64,000 nucleotides of DNA from Agrobacterium leguminum (GTDB lineage Bacteria; Pseudomonadota; Alphaproteobacteria; Rhizobiales; Rhizobiaceae): positions 264,165-328,164 of the forward strand of contig NZ_JADQWB010000005.1 of the NCBI RefSeq assembly GCF_015704895.1, in the 5' to 3' direction. Below, piece by piece: positions 1 to 8,356 of the stretch. Within the stretch, counting starts at the first letter, position 1; every line of letters begins with the position of its first letter. The notes under the pieces are model-generated. The model did not search any database and was not told the origin of the DNA. It saw only the letters and a program-made list of their open reading frames with translations. A program made the position numbers and the translations under genes.

Positions 1-529
1 AGTCGCCGATGCGCATGCTGCGCGAATCGCCGAACTTGACGGCCTTCAGCGGCGTTTTCGGCTCCACCTTCAACACCGAAAGGTCGGTCTTGGTATCGGT
101 GCCGACCAGCGTTGCCTTGAGCTTCGAGCCGTTCGGGAAAATCACCTCGATGGCGTCAGCGCCCTCGATGACGTGGTTGTTGGTGACAACGTATCCAGCC
201 GGATCGATGACGAAACCCGAGCCCAGCGAACTCACCTTTTCGCCGCCCTCGGGCTTCTGGCTGTCGAAATAATCCTTGAAGAATTCCTGAAAGGGCGAGC
301 CCTCCGGCAGCCGCGGCGGAACCGGGCCCTTGCCCTCGGTCTTGACGTTCTGCGACGTGGAAATATTCACCACCGCATCGAGAAGCGGCTCGGCGAGATC
401 GGCCACCGATTCCGGCCCATGGCTCTGCGCTCTCGCAGCAACCGGTGCCGTCAGGCTACCTGCCACAAGCGCGATGCCCGCGACTGCGGCGATGCTGCTG
501 CGAAAAGGCGAAAGAAGGGTCACGGCCAT
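1..529 (-). CDS. degP: DegP/HtrA-type periplasmic serine protease, N-terminal part (cut by window edge)
   Basis: The first 176 codons of a trypsin-like HtrA protease are present; the rest lies left of base 1. The ATG at 529 is preceded by GAGGA at a good distance. Residues 1 to about 35 form a signal peptide with a hydrophobic core and an Ala-rich cleavage region, so the protein should act in the periplasm on misfolded proteins. A Pro-rich stretch (about 66-80) is followed by the protease fold, with the catalytic His in the TNNHV motif (residue 119) and the catalytic Asp in the TKTDLSVLKV segment (residue 149). The catalytic Ser and the PDZ domains cannot be seen. It follows the hflKC region, as in many Rhizobiales, where these genes share envelope quality-control roles (family knowledge). 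Confidence 0.93.
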   Translation of the reverse strand, partial: MAVTLLSPFRSSIAAVAGIALVAGSLTAPVAARAQSHGPESVADLAEPLLDAVVNISTSQNVKTEGKGPVPPRLPEGSPFQEFFKDYFDSQKPEGGEKVSSLGSGFVIDPAGYVVTNNHVIEGADAIEVIFPNGSKLKATLVGTDTKTDLSVLKVEPKTPLKAVKFGDSRSMRIGD

Positions 530-741
530 AAGCGTCCTCGCGTTTCAAATAGTCTTGCCCTGCATATATCGGCAAAGCATAAGGCGGAATGATGAAGTGT
601 AAAAATACCTTTTCGTGAACAGGCAATTGATTCCAGCACCTCTTCGCGCGCCTCAAAGCCGTACAGAAAAGCGTGCGCGAGGCAAACACCTATTGTCAAT
701 TGTAATCGTTTCCAGAGAAAAACGCAGAGCATACGCGGAAA

Positions 742-1629
742 TCATCGTGCGGACGCAGCCTTCCGGCTGGCTATTATCCCAACAGCACCGCTCACGAGAA
801 CAAGGCAATAGCCGACCCACAAAACCAGAATGGGCCGCTCCGAGAAAAATAGGTAGCCGAATAATAAACTCCAGAGCAATTGGGTATATTGAACAGGCGC
901 GATGACAGAAGATTGCGCCATCCGGATCGAAAGCGTCAGGCACAATCTTCCGATTGCGAGCAACGCACCTGCCCCAATGTAAAAGAGCCATTCGATCGGT
1001 GTCGGAGGCGTGTAGCGTTCCGGGAGAAGGATTCCGGTGATGAGAACGAGAATGACGACAGGCAGCAGGGTATCCGCCAGCGGAGTCGACTGGGCCCTCC
1101 ATCGTCTCACCATGATCGTCGATGCGGATTGTGCAAAAGCGGCAGCAAAGGCTAGGACAACGGCCAGGCTGTCCATTGCGCCACTCGGCTGCAGAACGAG
1201 CAGGACGCCGGCAAGGCCGAGACCAGCGGACAACCATTGAAGGCTGACAGGACGCTCGTTCAAAAACACCAGAGCCAGCAATATCGTGATGATCGGACTC
1301 GTAAAGCGGATCGAATAAACATCGGCGATTGGCATACGCGCGATCGCATAGAGCGTCAGCCATATCATGGCGACGGACATGAGTCCCCGCGCGGACACCA
1401 CCGCCCATCCCTTCACCGAGTTAATTTTGAATCCACCCAATGGCTTGGCAAGCAACAAACCAAAAAAGACGGCAAAAACTCCGGAGAAAAAAAGCACTTG
1501 AGGAAGAGAGTGCAAACCGCTGAGAATTTTTGAAGCGGCGTCCATCAATGAAAAAGCTGCAAATCCAAGTATGGCAAAAGTAAAAGCAGCTATATAATTG
1601 TCTCGATCATGCCCAAGTGCGCGCAGCAT
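742..1629 (-). CDS. EamA/DMT superfamily permease
   Basis: The 295-residue product is a polytopic membrane protein with about ten hydrophobic segments and two EamA repeats, as expected for a drug/metabolite transporter of normal length. The segments MPIADVYSIRFTSPIIT and the SSVIAPVQYTQLLWSLLFGYLFF half-repeat are typical of the RhaT/EamA group. The substrate cannot be read from sequence. The gene sits between the hflC terminator and degP, and its upstream DNA (1630-1700) is visibly AT-rich compared with its neighbours, which could mean local insertion. The start at 1629 gives a natural N-terminus before the first membrane segment. Confidence 0.85.
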   Translation of the reverse strand: MLRALGHDRDNYIAAFTFAILGFAAFSLMDAASKILSGLHSLPQVLFFSGVFAVFFGLLLAKPLGGFKINSVKGWAVVSARGLMSVAMIWLTLYAIARMPIADVYSIRFTSPIITILLALVFLNERPVSLQWLSAGLGLAGVLLVLQPSGAMDSLAVVLAFAAAFAQSASTIMVRRWRAQSTPLADTLLPVVILVLITGILLPERYTPPTPIEWLFYIGAGALLAIGRLCLTLSIRMAQSSVIAPVQYTQLLWSLLFGYLFFSERPILVLWVGYCLVLVSGAVGIIASRKAASAR

Positions 1630-1709
1630 CTTCCATTCTTTCAGACTATTAAAGATCGAAGATTATTGTCGCTGACTCACAATTTTATGAACGTCACACC
1701 GCAAAGGCT

Positions 1710-1740
1710 CAAAAGAAAGGGCCGGTAAAACCGGCCCCTC
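1710..1740 (-). terminator. Intrinsic terminator after hflC
   Basis: A GGGCCGG/CCGGCCC stem (1719-1725 with 1731-1737) has a 5-base loop. Read on the minus strand it is followed by the T-rich run CTTTCTTTT. It lies about 20 bases past the hflC stop, so it probably ends the hflK-hflC transcript before the EamA gene. Confidence 0.75.
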
Positions 1741-1760
1741 CAAAATCATTTTATCCGCTA

Positions 1761-2684
1761 TCAGTTCGCCGGTGCTGGCTGCGGGGCAGCCGGAGCGGCA
1801 GGAGCCGCACCGTCGATATTGTTGAAATAACGGAAGAAGGTCGAGTCCGGGGACAGAACCAGCGTCGTGCCGTTGCCGTTCAGCGCATTGGCATAGGCCG
1901 ACATGGAGCGATAGAACTCGAAGAAGTTCGGATCGCGCTGGAAAGCCTCGCCGAACACCTTGTTGCGCTCCGCATCGCCTTCACCGCGCAGCACTTCGGA
2001 CTGACGGCGGGCGTCGGATTCCAGTTCGACGACCTGACGGTCGGCGATGGCGCGGCGGCGCTGCGCTTCTTCGTTACCGCGGGCGCGGATCAGTTCGGCC
2101 TCGGCCAGACGTTCCGACTTCATGCGCTCGAAGGTCTGCTGCGAGACTTCCTGCGTCAGGTCGGTACGGCGGATGCGGACATCGACGATGCTGATGCCAA
2201 GCGATTCCGCATCGGGACGCAGATCGTCACGCACTTCCTGCATCATCGATGCACGGGCGTCCGAAAGCGCCGATTCGAAACCGCGCAGACCGTAGACCCG
2301 GCGCAGCGATGCGTCGAGACGGGTACGCAGGCGCGATTCCGCCGACATCTGGTCACCCGAGACCGTCTGCCGGAAGCGCCGCGCATCCGTGATGCGATAG
2401 ACCACGAAGGCATCGACCTCGTAGAACTTGCCGCCGGAAACCTGAACACGGATATTGTCGTGATCGAAGCGCAGCGCCCGGTTCTCGATATATTGCACCC
2501 GGTCGGCATCCATGAAGGCGAAGGGCAGCTTGAAATAGAGGCCCGGCGCGGTTTTCACATCCTGGATTTCACCGAAGCGGACGACGATGGCCTGCTGGCG
2601 CTCGTTGACGACGAAGATCGACGAGTAACCGAGGAAAAGCACGACGGCGAGGCCGACGAGAATGGCAGAAAGACGGTTACCCAT
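1761..2684 (-). CDS. hflC: HflC, SPFH-domain regulator of the FtsH protease
   Basis: This 307-residue protein is one half of the HflK-HflC membrane complex that surrounds and modulates the FtsH protease (family knowledge). One membrane anchor is seen at about residues 8-28, followed by the band-7/SPFH domain with the NERQQAIVVRFGEI segment, then an Ala/Glu/Arg-rich coiled coil (about 190-240) and a Pro/Ala-rich tail ending PAPAAPAAPQPAPAN. Its start is one base from the hflK stop, so the two are clearly co-transcribed. Length and domain order are normal. Confidence 0.96.
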   Translation of the reverse strand: MGNRLSAILVGLAVVLFLGYSSIFVVNERQQAIVVRFGEIQDVKTAPGLYFKLPFAFMDADRVQYIENRALRFDHDNIRVQVSGGKFYEVDAFVVYRITDARRFRQTVSGDQMSAESRLRTRLDASLRRVYGLRGFESALSDARASMMQEVRDDLRPDAESLGISIVDVRIRRTDLTQEVSQQTFERMKSERLAEAELIRARGNEEAQRRRAIADRQVVELESDARRQSEVLRGEGDAERNKVFGEAFQRDPNFFEFYRSMSAYANALNGNGTTLVLSPDSTFFRYFNNIDGAAPAAPAAPQPAPAN

Positions 2685-2685
2685 A

Positions 2686-3807
2686 TCAGTTGCCTCCCTG
2701 CTGTGCTGCGCCCGGATTGTTGCGCATGATCTCGTTCAGAGGCAGATAAGGCACCACGCCCTGTTTCTCGTCGATGATGATCTTGTTGGAGCCCTTCAGA
2801 ACCTGTTCCATCGTTTCCAGGAACATGCGCTGGCGGGTCACGTCCGGCGCGGTGCGATACTGGTCATAGATGGAGACGAAGCGCTGCGCCTCACCCTGCG
2901 CCTCGTTGACGACGCGCGACTTGTACGCGTTCGCTTCTTCGAGGATCTGCGCGGCCTGACCGCGAGCGGCGCCGAGCTTCTGGTTGGCGTACTGGTTGGC
3001 TTCCTGAACGAAGCGATCTTCGTCCTGTTCGGCACGCTGCACTTCGTCGAAGGCATCGGCCACTTCGCGCGGCGGCGCCGCATCTTCGATGGCCACGGCA
3101 TTGATGGAAATGCCGGCGCCATAACCGTCCATGGTGGACTGGATGATGGTGCGCACATCCGCCGCAATCGCCTGACGATTATCGCGGAAAATGTCCTGTG
3201 CCGGACGACGGCCGACGACTTCGCGCATGGCGCTTTCGGAAACCTGCTGCAGGGTTTCGGCCGGGCTGTCGACGTTGAAGAGATAGGATTTCGGATCCGA
3301 AACCGTATAGAGCACCGAGAACTGCACGTTGACGATGTTCTGGTCGCCCGTCAGCATCACGCCGCTCGACGAAGACGACGAGGCGCGCGAACCGATATTC
3401 TGCTGCTGCTCGGTAACCTTGACGATTTCAACCGTCTCGATCGGCCACAGATGGAAATGCAGGCCGGGCATCGAGATTTCGTCCTTCGGGCGGCCGAAAC
3501 GCAGCTCCACGCCGCGCTCGTCCGGCTGGACGGTATAGATGGACTGGATGCCGAGGAAAACCAGCACGACGAGAACCACGATGGCAACTGCGCCGCCGTT
3601 GAAGCCGCCGGGCAGCACATTCTTGAAACGGTCCTGGCTGCGCCGGATGATCTCTTCGAGATCGGGCGGGCCGCCATTGCCGCCGCCACCGCCGCGAGGC
3701 CGGTTAGGCCCCTGCCCCCATGGGCCGCCACCGCCGCCCTGGTTGTTTCCTCCACCGCCGCCGCCCCAAGGGCCGCCGCCGCCATTCTGATTGCTCCAGG
3801 GCATCAA
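2686..3807 (-). CDS. hflK: HflK, SPFH-domain regulator of the FtsH protease
   Basis: The 373-residue partner of HflC. Residues 1 to about 60 are a low-complexity Gly/Asn/Pro/Gln-rich cytoplasmic segment (runs of GGGG broken by W, P and N). Then comes one membrane span at about 77-97 (VAIVVLVVLVFLGIQSIYTV) and an SPFH domain starting with the PDERGVELRFGRP segment, plus an Ala/Glu coiled coil near 260-310. The Gly-rich head is a usual HflK feature. The gene comes first in the hflK-hflC pair; a palindrome at 3920-3948 lies in its upstream gap. Confidence 0.96.
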   Translation of the reverse strand: MMPWSNQNGGGGPWGGGGGGNNQGGGGGPWGQGPNRPRGGGGGNGGPPDLEEIIRRSQDRFKNVLPGGFNGGAVAIVVLVVLVFLGIQSIYTVQPDERGVELRFGRPKDEISMPGLHFHLWPIETVEIVKVTEQQQNIGSRASSSSSSGVMLTGDQNIVNVQFSVLYTVSDPKSYLFNVDSPAETLQQVSESAMREVVGRRPAQDIFRDNRQAIAADVRTIIQSTMDGYGAGISINAVAIEDAAPPREVADAFDEVQRAEQDEDRFVQEANQYANQKLGAARGQAAQILEEANAYKSRVVNEAQGEAQRFVSIYDQYRTAPDVTRQRMFLETMEQVLKGSNKIIIDEKQGVVPYLPLNEIMRNNPGAAQQGGN

Positions 3808-3919
3808 TACCTCTTTATAAAAGCCTCTCCCGGTTCCGTTCGAAAGCGATTGCTCGCGTGCGGCGGGAATATCGACCCGTTATAGGAAGGAGAAGCGTCC
3901 GTTTCAACGCAGAGGTGGT

Positions 3920-3948
3920 AACTAAATACCCAATCAGGGTAAATAGTT
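3920..3948. promoter_or_regulatory. 29-bp interrupted palindrome between folA and hflK
   Basis: The arms read AACTA-N2-TACCC-N5-GGGTA-N2-TAGTT, so ten arm bases pair perfectly. It touches the end of folA and lies about 113 bases before the hflK start. There is no T-run of terminator quality on either side, so it could be an operator or a weak folA terminator. Function is not known from sequence. Confidence 0.45.
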
Positions 3949-4475
3949 CACTTTGACGCGGCTCTTCGCACATAAGTGGTAAACAGAACCGGATAATTGT
4001 CCTTTTCCCCTGCGGGAGCGGGGATTTCCTCGATTTTCTCAAAAACAGCAGGATCGATTTCCGGAAAAAAAGTGTCGCCATCGAGCTTTACCGCGACATG
4101 GGTGACGGAAAGTTGATCGGCGAAGGGCATGGCCTGCCGATAAATCTCACCGCCACCGGCCACGAAGACCTCATCAACACCCAACTCCACAGCCTTGCTT
4201 CTGGCAAGCTTCAAAGCCTCATCCAGCGCGGAGACGACATCCACGCCTTGCGGCCGGTAATCGGCATTGCGGCTGACGATGATATGCGGGCGGCCCGGCA
4301 ATGGACGCTCGCCGACGGACAAAAATGTCTTGCGGCCCATGATGAGCGGCTTGCCCATCGTCATCGCCTTGAATCGCTTGAGGTCGGTGGAGAGTTTCCA
4401 CGGCATGTCGAGGTCGCGGCCGATGACGCCGTTTTCGGACACCGCGACGATGATGGTGACGCGCGGCTCGCTCAT
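3948..4475 (-). CDS. folA: Dihydrofolate reductase
   Basis: The 175-residue enzyme reduces dihydrofolate to tetrahydrofolate with NADPH. The N-terminal [19 protein letters not shown] loop, the catalytic Asp31 in the STDLKRFK helix (equal to Asp27 of the E. coli enzyme), the [10 protein letters not shown] cofactor segment and the GGGEIY motif are all visible. Its ATG overlaps the thyA stop by 4 bases, so translation is probably coupled; ThyA makes the dihydrofolate that this enzyme recycles. Confidence 0.97.
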   Translation of the reverse strand: MSEPRVTIIVAVSENGVIGRDLDMPWKLSTDLKRFKAMTMGKPLIMGRKTFLSVGERPLPGRPHIIVSRNADYRPQGVDVVSALDEALKLARSKAVELGVDEVFVAGGGEIYRQAMPFADQLSVTHVAVKLDGDTFFPEIDPAVFEKIEEIPAPAGEKDNYPVLFTTYVRRAASK

Positions 4476-5266
4476 ACCGCGATCGGCGCCTTGATGCTTG
4501 AATCGGCCTCGTAGTTTTCCAGCGTAAAGTCTTCGAACTTAAAGCTGAAAAGATCCTTCACATCCGGGTTGAGGCGCATCGTCGGCAGGGCCTTCGGCGT
4601 GCGCGTCATCTGCAGCTTCGCCTGCTCGAAATGGTTGGCATAGATATGCGCATCGCCGAGCGTATGGACGAAATCGCCCGGCTTCAGGCCGGTGACCTGC
4701 GCCACCATCAGCGTCAGCAGCGCATAGGACGCGATGTTGAACGGCACGCCGAGGAAAATGTCGGCCGAGCGCTGATAGAGCTGGCAGGACAGCTTGCCAT
4801 CCGAAACATAGAACTGGAACAGGCAATGGCAGGGCGGCAGCGCCATTTCGTCCACCAGCGCCGGGTTCCAGGCCGAAACGATATGACGGCGGGAGTTCGG
4901 ATTGGTTTTCAGGCTCTCGATCAAAAGCGCGATCTGGTCGACATGGCGACCGTCTGGTGCGGGCCACGAGCGCCACTGCGCACCATAGACCGGACCGAGA
5001 TCGCCGTTCTCGTCGGCCCACTCGTCCCAGATGGAAACGCCGTTTTCCTTGAGATAGGCGATATTGGTATCGCCCTTCAGGAACCACAGCAGTTCATGAA
5101 TGATGGAGCGCAGATGCAGCTTCTTGGTGGTGAGAACCGGAAAACCTTCGGAGAGGTCGAAACGCATCTGGTAACCGAACACCGAGCGCGTACCCGTGCC
5201 GGTGCGGTCTCCGCGGTCGGAGCCGGTTTCCATCACATGCCGGAGAAGATCGAGATATTGTTTCAT
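4472..5266 (-). CDS. thyA: Thymidylate synthase
   Basis: The product converts dUMP to dTMP using methylene-tetrahydrofolate and yields dihydrofolate. With the start at 5266 ([10 protein letters not shown]) it is 264 residues, the same length as the E. coli enzyme; the upstream in-frame extension to 5311 has no family match. The catalytic Cys146 in [13 protein letters not shown], the [10 protein letters not shown] motif and the [14 protein letters not shown] segment are present. It is the first gene of a thyA-folA pair. Confidence 0.98.
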   Translation of the reverse strand: MKQYLDLLRHVMETGSDRGDRTGTGTRSVFGYQMRFDLSEGFPVLTTKKLHLRSIIHELLWFLKGDTNIAYLKENGVSIWDEWADENGDLGPVYGAQWRSWPAPDGRHVDQIALLIESLKTNPNSRRHIVSAWNPALVDEMALPPCHCLFQFYVSDGKLSCQLYQRSADIFLGVPFNIASYALLTLMVAQVTGLKPGDFVHTLGDAHIYANHFEQAKLQMTRTPKALPTMRLNPDVKDLFSFKFEDFTLENYEADSSIKAPIAV

Positions 5267-5365
5267 GCGTTCTGCCGCCGATTCCCTGATACCAGGGGAA
5301 TATAATAGCACAGGGCGGCAGAACCAATCACCGGGGAAACGCTTATCCCCGCCTTTCAGGAAAAA

Positions 5366-5674
5366 TCAGAGAGATTGCAGTTTCCCGAGTTCCTTGGCGA
5401 CCAGGTAATAAAAGGTCACGCGCGATTTGGAGCGGTCCGCTGCCATGGCCTTGGCAACGGCATCGATTGCCTGATCGGCCGTACCGTCGGTCACGCCGAG
5501 CTTCTTGCCGCACCAGCTCGCCTTCACACGTGCAAGCTCTTCCGGATCGGAAGCGGACACCAGCGAGGAATCCCGGTTGCGCAGGGCGATGCCGAGATGC
5601 TTGACGATCTTGCCGACCACGGCTTCGTCGGCTGCTGCGTCGTATTTCTTCACATCTGCGAGATAGTCAGTCAT
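5366..5674 (-). CDS. DUF2853 family protein
   Basis: This is a 102-residue, soluble, mostly helical protein that starts MTDYLADVKKYD at 5674, with a GAGTGGAC-like Shine-Dalgarno region before it. The GKIVKHLGIALRNRDSSLVSASDPEEL pattern and the WCGKKLGVTD segment fit the DUF2853 family. The family has no firm function. It is transcribed away from the tmRNA gene and towards thyA. The longer in-frame start at 5734 adds residues without family character. Confidence 0.8.
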   Translation of the reverse strand: MTDYLADVKKYDAAADEAVVGKIVKHLGIALRNRDSSLVSASDPEELARVKASWCGKKLGVTDGTADQAIDAVAKAMAADRSKSRVTFYYLVAKELGKLQSL

Positions 5675-5850
5675 GTCCACTCCTTCGTGTGTCCCCGGCC
5701 CGGTGTTGCTTCTGGTGACCGGTTGCATGGACAATGGGACAGCAATCCCTCGTCGTCAAGAATTGTCTAAAGTGCGGACCGCAATCACGAAACCTTTTCA
5801 TGGAATTGTCATCACCCCCCTTTTCTCAGGCGGTCGAAACGCCTATATGA

Positions 5851-6195
5851 GCCTTGCCGGGGCAACCCGGCTATGGCGATAAACGGTCGGTGTAATAAAC
5901 CTATTGGACCCGGGGGCGGTACCCGGCGCCTCCACCAAAAACCGGCGGACTTTCATGAAACGAAGGCCGGCTTTTGATGGGGGCGAAATAGGATCGACAA
6001 GGGCGTAAAGATCGAACTTTTGCTCGGCATGATACCGCCGTTATCGGGTCACAAGTGTAGTTGCAAACGACAACAACGCTAAGGAATATGCTCTCGCTGC
6101 CTAATGGCGGTGCGGGAATTCCGCTCTAAAGTCCTCACGGTTAGCCCCGTGAGGCGGGGTTCGGAGGTACCTGGCAACAGAAACCTCCACCTTCT
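5851..6195 (+). ncRNA. ssrA: tmRNA, circularly permuted (two-piece) type
   Basis: The gene has the permuted order known from alphaproteobacteria: acceptor piece first, then an intervening segment, then the coding piece. The acceptor piece ends in CGCCTCC-A-CCA at 5927-5937. After a spacer with its own hairpin (about 5940-5972), the coding piece starts at about 5979 with GGGGGCG, which pairs with the CGCCTCC strand to form the acceptor stem (one G-U pair). The tag reading frame runs from a GCA resume codon at 6063 to TAA at 6102-6104 and encodes ANDNNAKEYALAA, a classic alphaproteobacterial tag. Downstream stems at 6134-6155 (CCTCACGG with CCGTGAGG) and 6163-6188 (GGAGGT with ACCTCC) close the coding piece. 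A CTATAT element at 5843-5848 could be the -10 box. Both outer ends are estimates. Confidence 0.95.
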
Positions 6196-6420
6196 CCATT
6201 TTGCCTGAATTGGTTATATGATAGCTGACTCGCAATCGGCATCGGCTTTTCCGTTGCTGCCGTTCAGGACATTGCGTATACTTGGCCAACGCGTGAGCGT
6301 CAGGATCGGAAATGATCCCGGCTCAAGGATTACGCGAAGATTCAAAGTGTTACAGCGTCCTTGGCGCGCAAGCCGCGCCGTGCATGAAAAGACGTTCGAA
6401 TAAGGGAAAGACAGGACCGC

Positions 6421-6933
6421 ATGGGGCAGGATCATATCCGTTACGACATTCTCGCACAGGATGCCCTTCGCGGCGTTATTCGTAAGGTTTTGGGTGAAGT
6501 GGCCGCAACCGGCCGTCTGCCCGGCGACCACCACTTCTTCATCACCTTCCTGACCGGCGCGCCGGGCGTGCGGATTTCCCAGCACCTCAAGGCGAAATAT
6601 GCCGAGCAGATGACCATCGTTATCCAGCATCAGTTCTGGGACCTGAAGGTAACCGAAACCGGCTTCGAAATCGGCCTGTCCTTCTCGGATACGCCGGAAA
6701 AGCTGGTTATTCCCTATAACGCCATTCGCGGTTTCTACGATCCTTCCGTCAATTTCGAGCTCGAATTCGACGTGCCTCTGGCCGAAGAGGAAGAAATCGA
6801 AGACGCGGAGATCACCGCTTATCCCGTTTCCCATGAGGCAAAGCCCGCTGCCGCTTCCGAGACGCCCAAATCCGGCGAGGAAAAGAAGGAAGGCTCGGTC
6901 GTTTCGCTGGATGCCTTCCGCAAGAAGCAATAA
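6421..6933 (+). CDS. sspB: SspB, alphaproteobacterial ClpXP adaptor for tmRNA-tagged proteins
   Basis: The 170-residue protein matches the alphaproteobacterial SspB family: the MGQDHIRYDILAQDALRGV start, the FFITFLTG segment and the FWDLKV/LSFSDTPEKLVIPYNAIRGFYDPSVNF core form the tag-binding fold. A disordered Glu/Ala/Pro/Lys-rich linker (about 120-158) leads to a C-terminal VVSLDAFRKKQ (160-170), which is where SspB proteins carry the ClpX-docking motif (family knowledge). It lies about 225 bases after the tmRNA gene on the same strand, so the RNA that tags stalled proteins and the adaptor that delivers them are neighbours. A GGCGCG/CGCGCC hairpin sits at 6363-6379 in its leader. Confidence 0.92.
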   Translation: MGQDHIRYDILAQDALRGVIRKVLGEVAATGRLPGDHHFFITFLTGAPGVRISQHLKAKYAEQMTIVIQHQFWDLKVTETGFEIGLSFSDTPEKLVIPYNAIRGFYDPSVNFELEFDVPLAEEEEIEDAEITAYPVSHEAKPAAASETPKSGEEKKEGSVVSLDAFRKKQ

Positions 6934-6977
6934 CGGCTTTTACGCCGAGCTTACGAAACCCGAGGAGACATATCCCC

Positions 6978-7181
6978 ATGGCGGCCGATATCGTCAATCT
7001 GCGTCAGTTTCGCAAACAGAAAGCCCGTAGCGAAAAAGAAAAGCAGGCGGAGCAGAACCGCCTGTCCTTCGGCCGCACCAAGACCGAAAAAAATCTTACC
7101 TCGGCCCTGAACGAAAAGGCCGAAAAGGCGCTCGATCAGGGGCGGCTCGAAAAAAACGATGACGCGACCGGCAAAGACTGA
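6978..7181 (+). CDS. DUF4169 family small basic protein
   Basis: A 67-residue, highly charged protein that starts MAADIVNLRQFRKQKAR and continues with Lys/Glu/Arg/Gln-rich helix to KNDDATGKD. It matches the DUF4169 family, which has no assigned function. It starts 44 bases after sspB with a GAGGAG-type Shine-Dalgarno sequence and is probably co-transcribed. Residues 5-14 (IVNLRQFRKQ) closely resemble the C-terminal VVSLDAFRKK of SspB next door; see findings. It contains no membrane segment or Cys. Confidence 0.8.
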   Translation: MAADIVNLRQFRKQKARSEKEKQAEQNRLSFGRTKTEKNLTSALNEKAEKALDQGRLEKNDDATGKD

Positions 7182-7294
7182 CAGGCCGGCCGACCGTCGC
7201 GGATTTCGGGACTGTCGGAAAAGAATCGCAAAACAGGGACTTGCCGGGGAGACATGATTCAGACCTCCAACCGGTTTCACCGGAGACCGATCTG

Positions 7295-7504
7295 ATGATC
7301 CGCAAGCACTCCGCGACGTTGCACGGCCACCGCACCAGCATTTCACTCGAGGATGCCTTCTGGGACGAGCTGAAGACCATTGCGGAAAGACGCAAGATCA
7401 GTTTCGCGGCCCTACTTGCTGAAATAGACGACAACCGCTCCGCCGACAGCAATCTGTCCTCGTCGCTGAGGGTTTATGTGCTGAACTGGCTGAAAACCCG
7501 CTGA
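7295..7504 (+). CDS. Ribbon-helix-helix domain protein (RHH_4-like)
   Basis: With the ATG at 7295 (GGAGA eight bases before it) the product is 69 residues. The pattern HGHRTSISLEDAFWDELKTIAERRKISFAALLAEID fits the RHH_4 type ribbon-helix-helix fold: a beta strand (TSISLE), then two helices. Such proteins usually bind DNA as dimers, but no target is visible. It is the third gene in line after sspB and the DUF4169 gene. An in-frame upstream start at 7241 would add 18 residues without a good ribosome site. Confidence 0.75.
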   Translation: MIRKHSATLHGHRTSISLEDAFWDELKTIAERRKISFAALLAEIDDNRSADSNLSSSLRVYVLNWLKTR

Positions 7505-7544
7505 CCTTCCGCAAGCTTTCCTGTCAAAGACGCTCCGGCCACGA

Positions 7545-7570
7545 GCGGGCATCTCGCCCGCCGGATTTTA
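7545..7570 (+). terminator. Possible terminator hairpin after the sspB gene set
   Basis: A GCGGGC/GCCCGC stem (7545-7550 with 7556-7561) has a 5-base loop and is followed by a short ATTTTA stretch. The T-run is weak, so the call is tentative. Confidence 0.4.
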
Positions 7571-7738
7571 CCCATCCAGCCACTACGAAAAATTCCGCCG
7601 AAAACTCGTAACGCCGTGAAAGTATTCATTAAACATTAGCGGCATAATCTGCGCTCCAAGGCATCCCCGTATTGCGTAGCCTTGCTTCCAGATTTTGTTT
7701 CAGATCCTTCCATTCCACACATCCGCCACGAGGCGACC

Positions 7739-8065
7739 ATGGTTTCTGCCGTTTCGGGAACGAGCGCTGTTTCCCTGCTTTCTTCTTCATCCACATCGTC
7801 TTCAAGCGTTTCCGAACTGAAAGCACAGATTGCCGAAAAGCAGTCGGAGCTTGCTGAGACCACGGAAGCAAAAGCACAGGAAGAGCTGAAGAGCGCAATC
7901 GCGTCCCTCAAAGCTCAGCTCGAAGCTCTCGAAAACAGCGCCGAAAAATCGGCATCGTCGAGCGAAAATGCGGAAAAGCCGAGCCTTTCCGGTGAAAGCG
8001 CCAGGATCGGCACCAAAAATTTCGACGCCGACACGCCATTCGGCGAACGCGAAACCTGGGTTTGA
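7739..8065 (+). CDS. Hypothetical Ser/Ala/Glu-rich coiled-coil protein
   Basis: The 108-residue product starts at 7739 after a GAGGCG ribosome site. Residues 1-25 are rich in Ser/Thr/Val (SLLSSSSTSSSSVSEL). Residues 25-70 form a clear heptad-like coiled coil rich in Ala, Glu, Lys and Gln (LKAQIAEKQSELAE). The tail is Ser-rich and ends FGERETWV. There is no cleavable signal or membrane span. It resembles FlxA-like helical proteins in composition only; I do not recognise the family. The roughly 230 bases before it hold no other gene. The 290 bases after it (8066-8356) show nothing coding. Confidence 0.55.
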   Translation: MVSAVSGTSAVSLLSSSSTSSSSVSELKAQIAEKQSELAETTEAKAQEELKSAIASLKAQLEALENSAEKSASSSENAEKPSLSGESARIGTKNFDADTPFGERETWV

Positions 8066-8356
8066 CAGTTTCGCTGGGATTTTTCCGTCAAAGCGATTGA
8101 TGGGCAGCGCAAAATGCTCGCCGCGGAAGGCCGCAAACCTTTGCCGGATTGGCCTTATCGCTAGGTCAAACCATTGCTGTCCGGTCCCCTTGAAGTCACC
8201 GGTGAAGAACGCACTTTCGTTCGACGTCCTCGGAACTGCACCAAAAATCTAAACACGTTAAGAAACAGGCCGGAGCATGACGCGGCATGCGGAGGGAAGC
8301 CCCGCGCCGTTCGTCAACTATCTTAAAAGGAAGTCAGCCTCGCTTGCCACGCAAGC

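Noticed and set aside
6214..6930. Minus-strand open frame opposite sspB
   Set aside because: It overlaps sspB fully and reads into the tmRNA flank; no motif or ribosome site.
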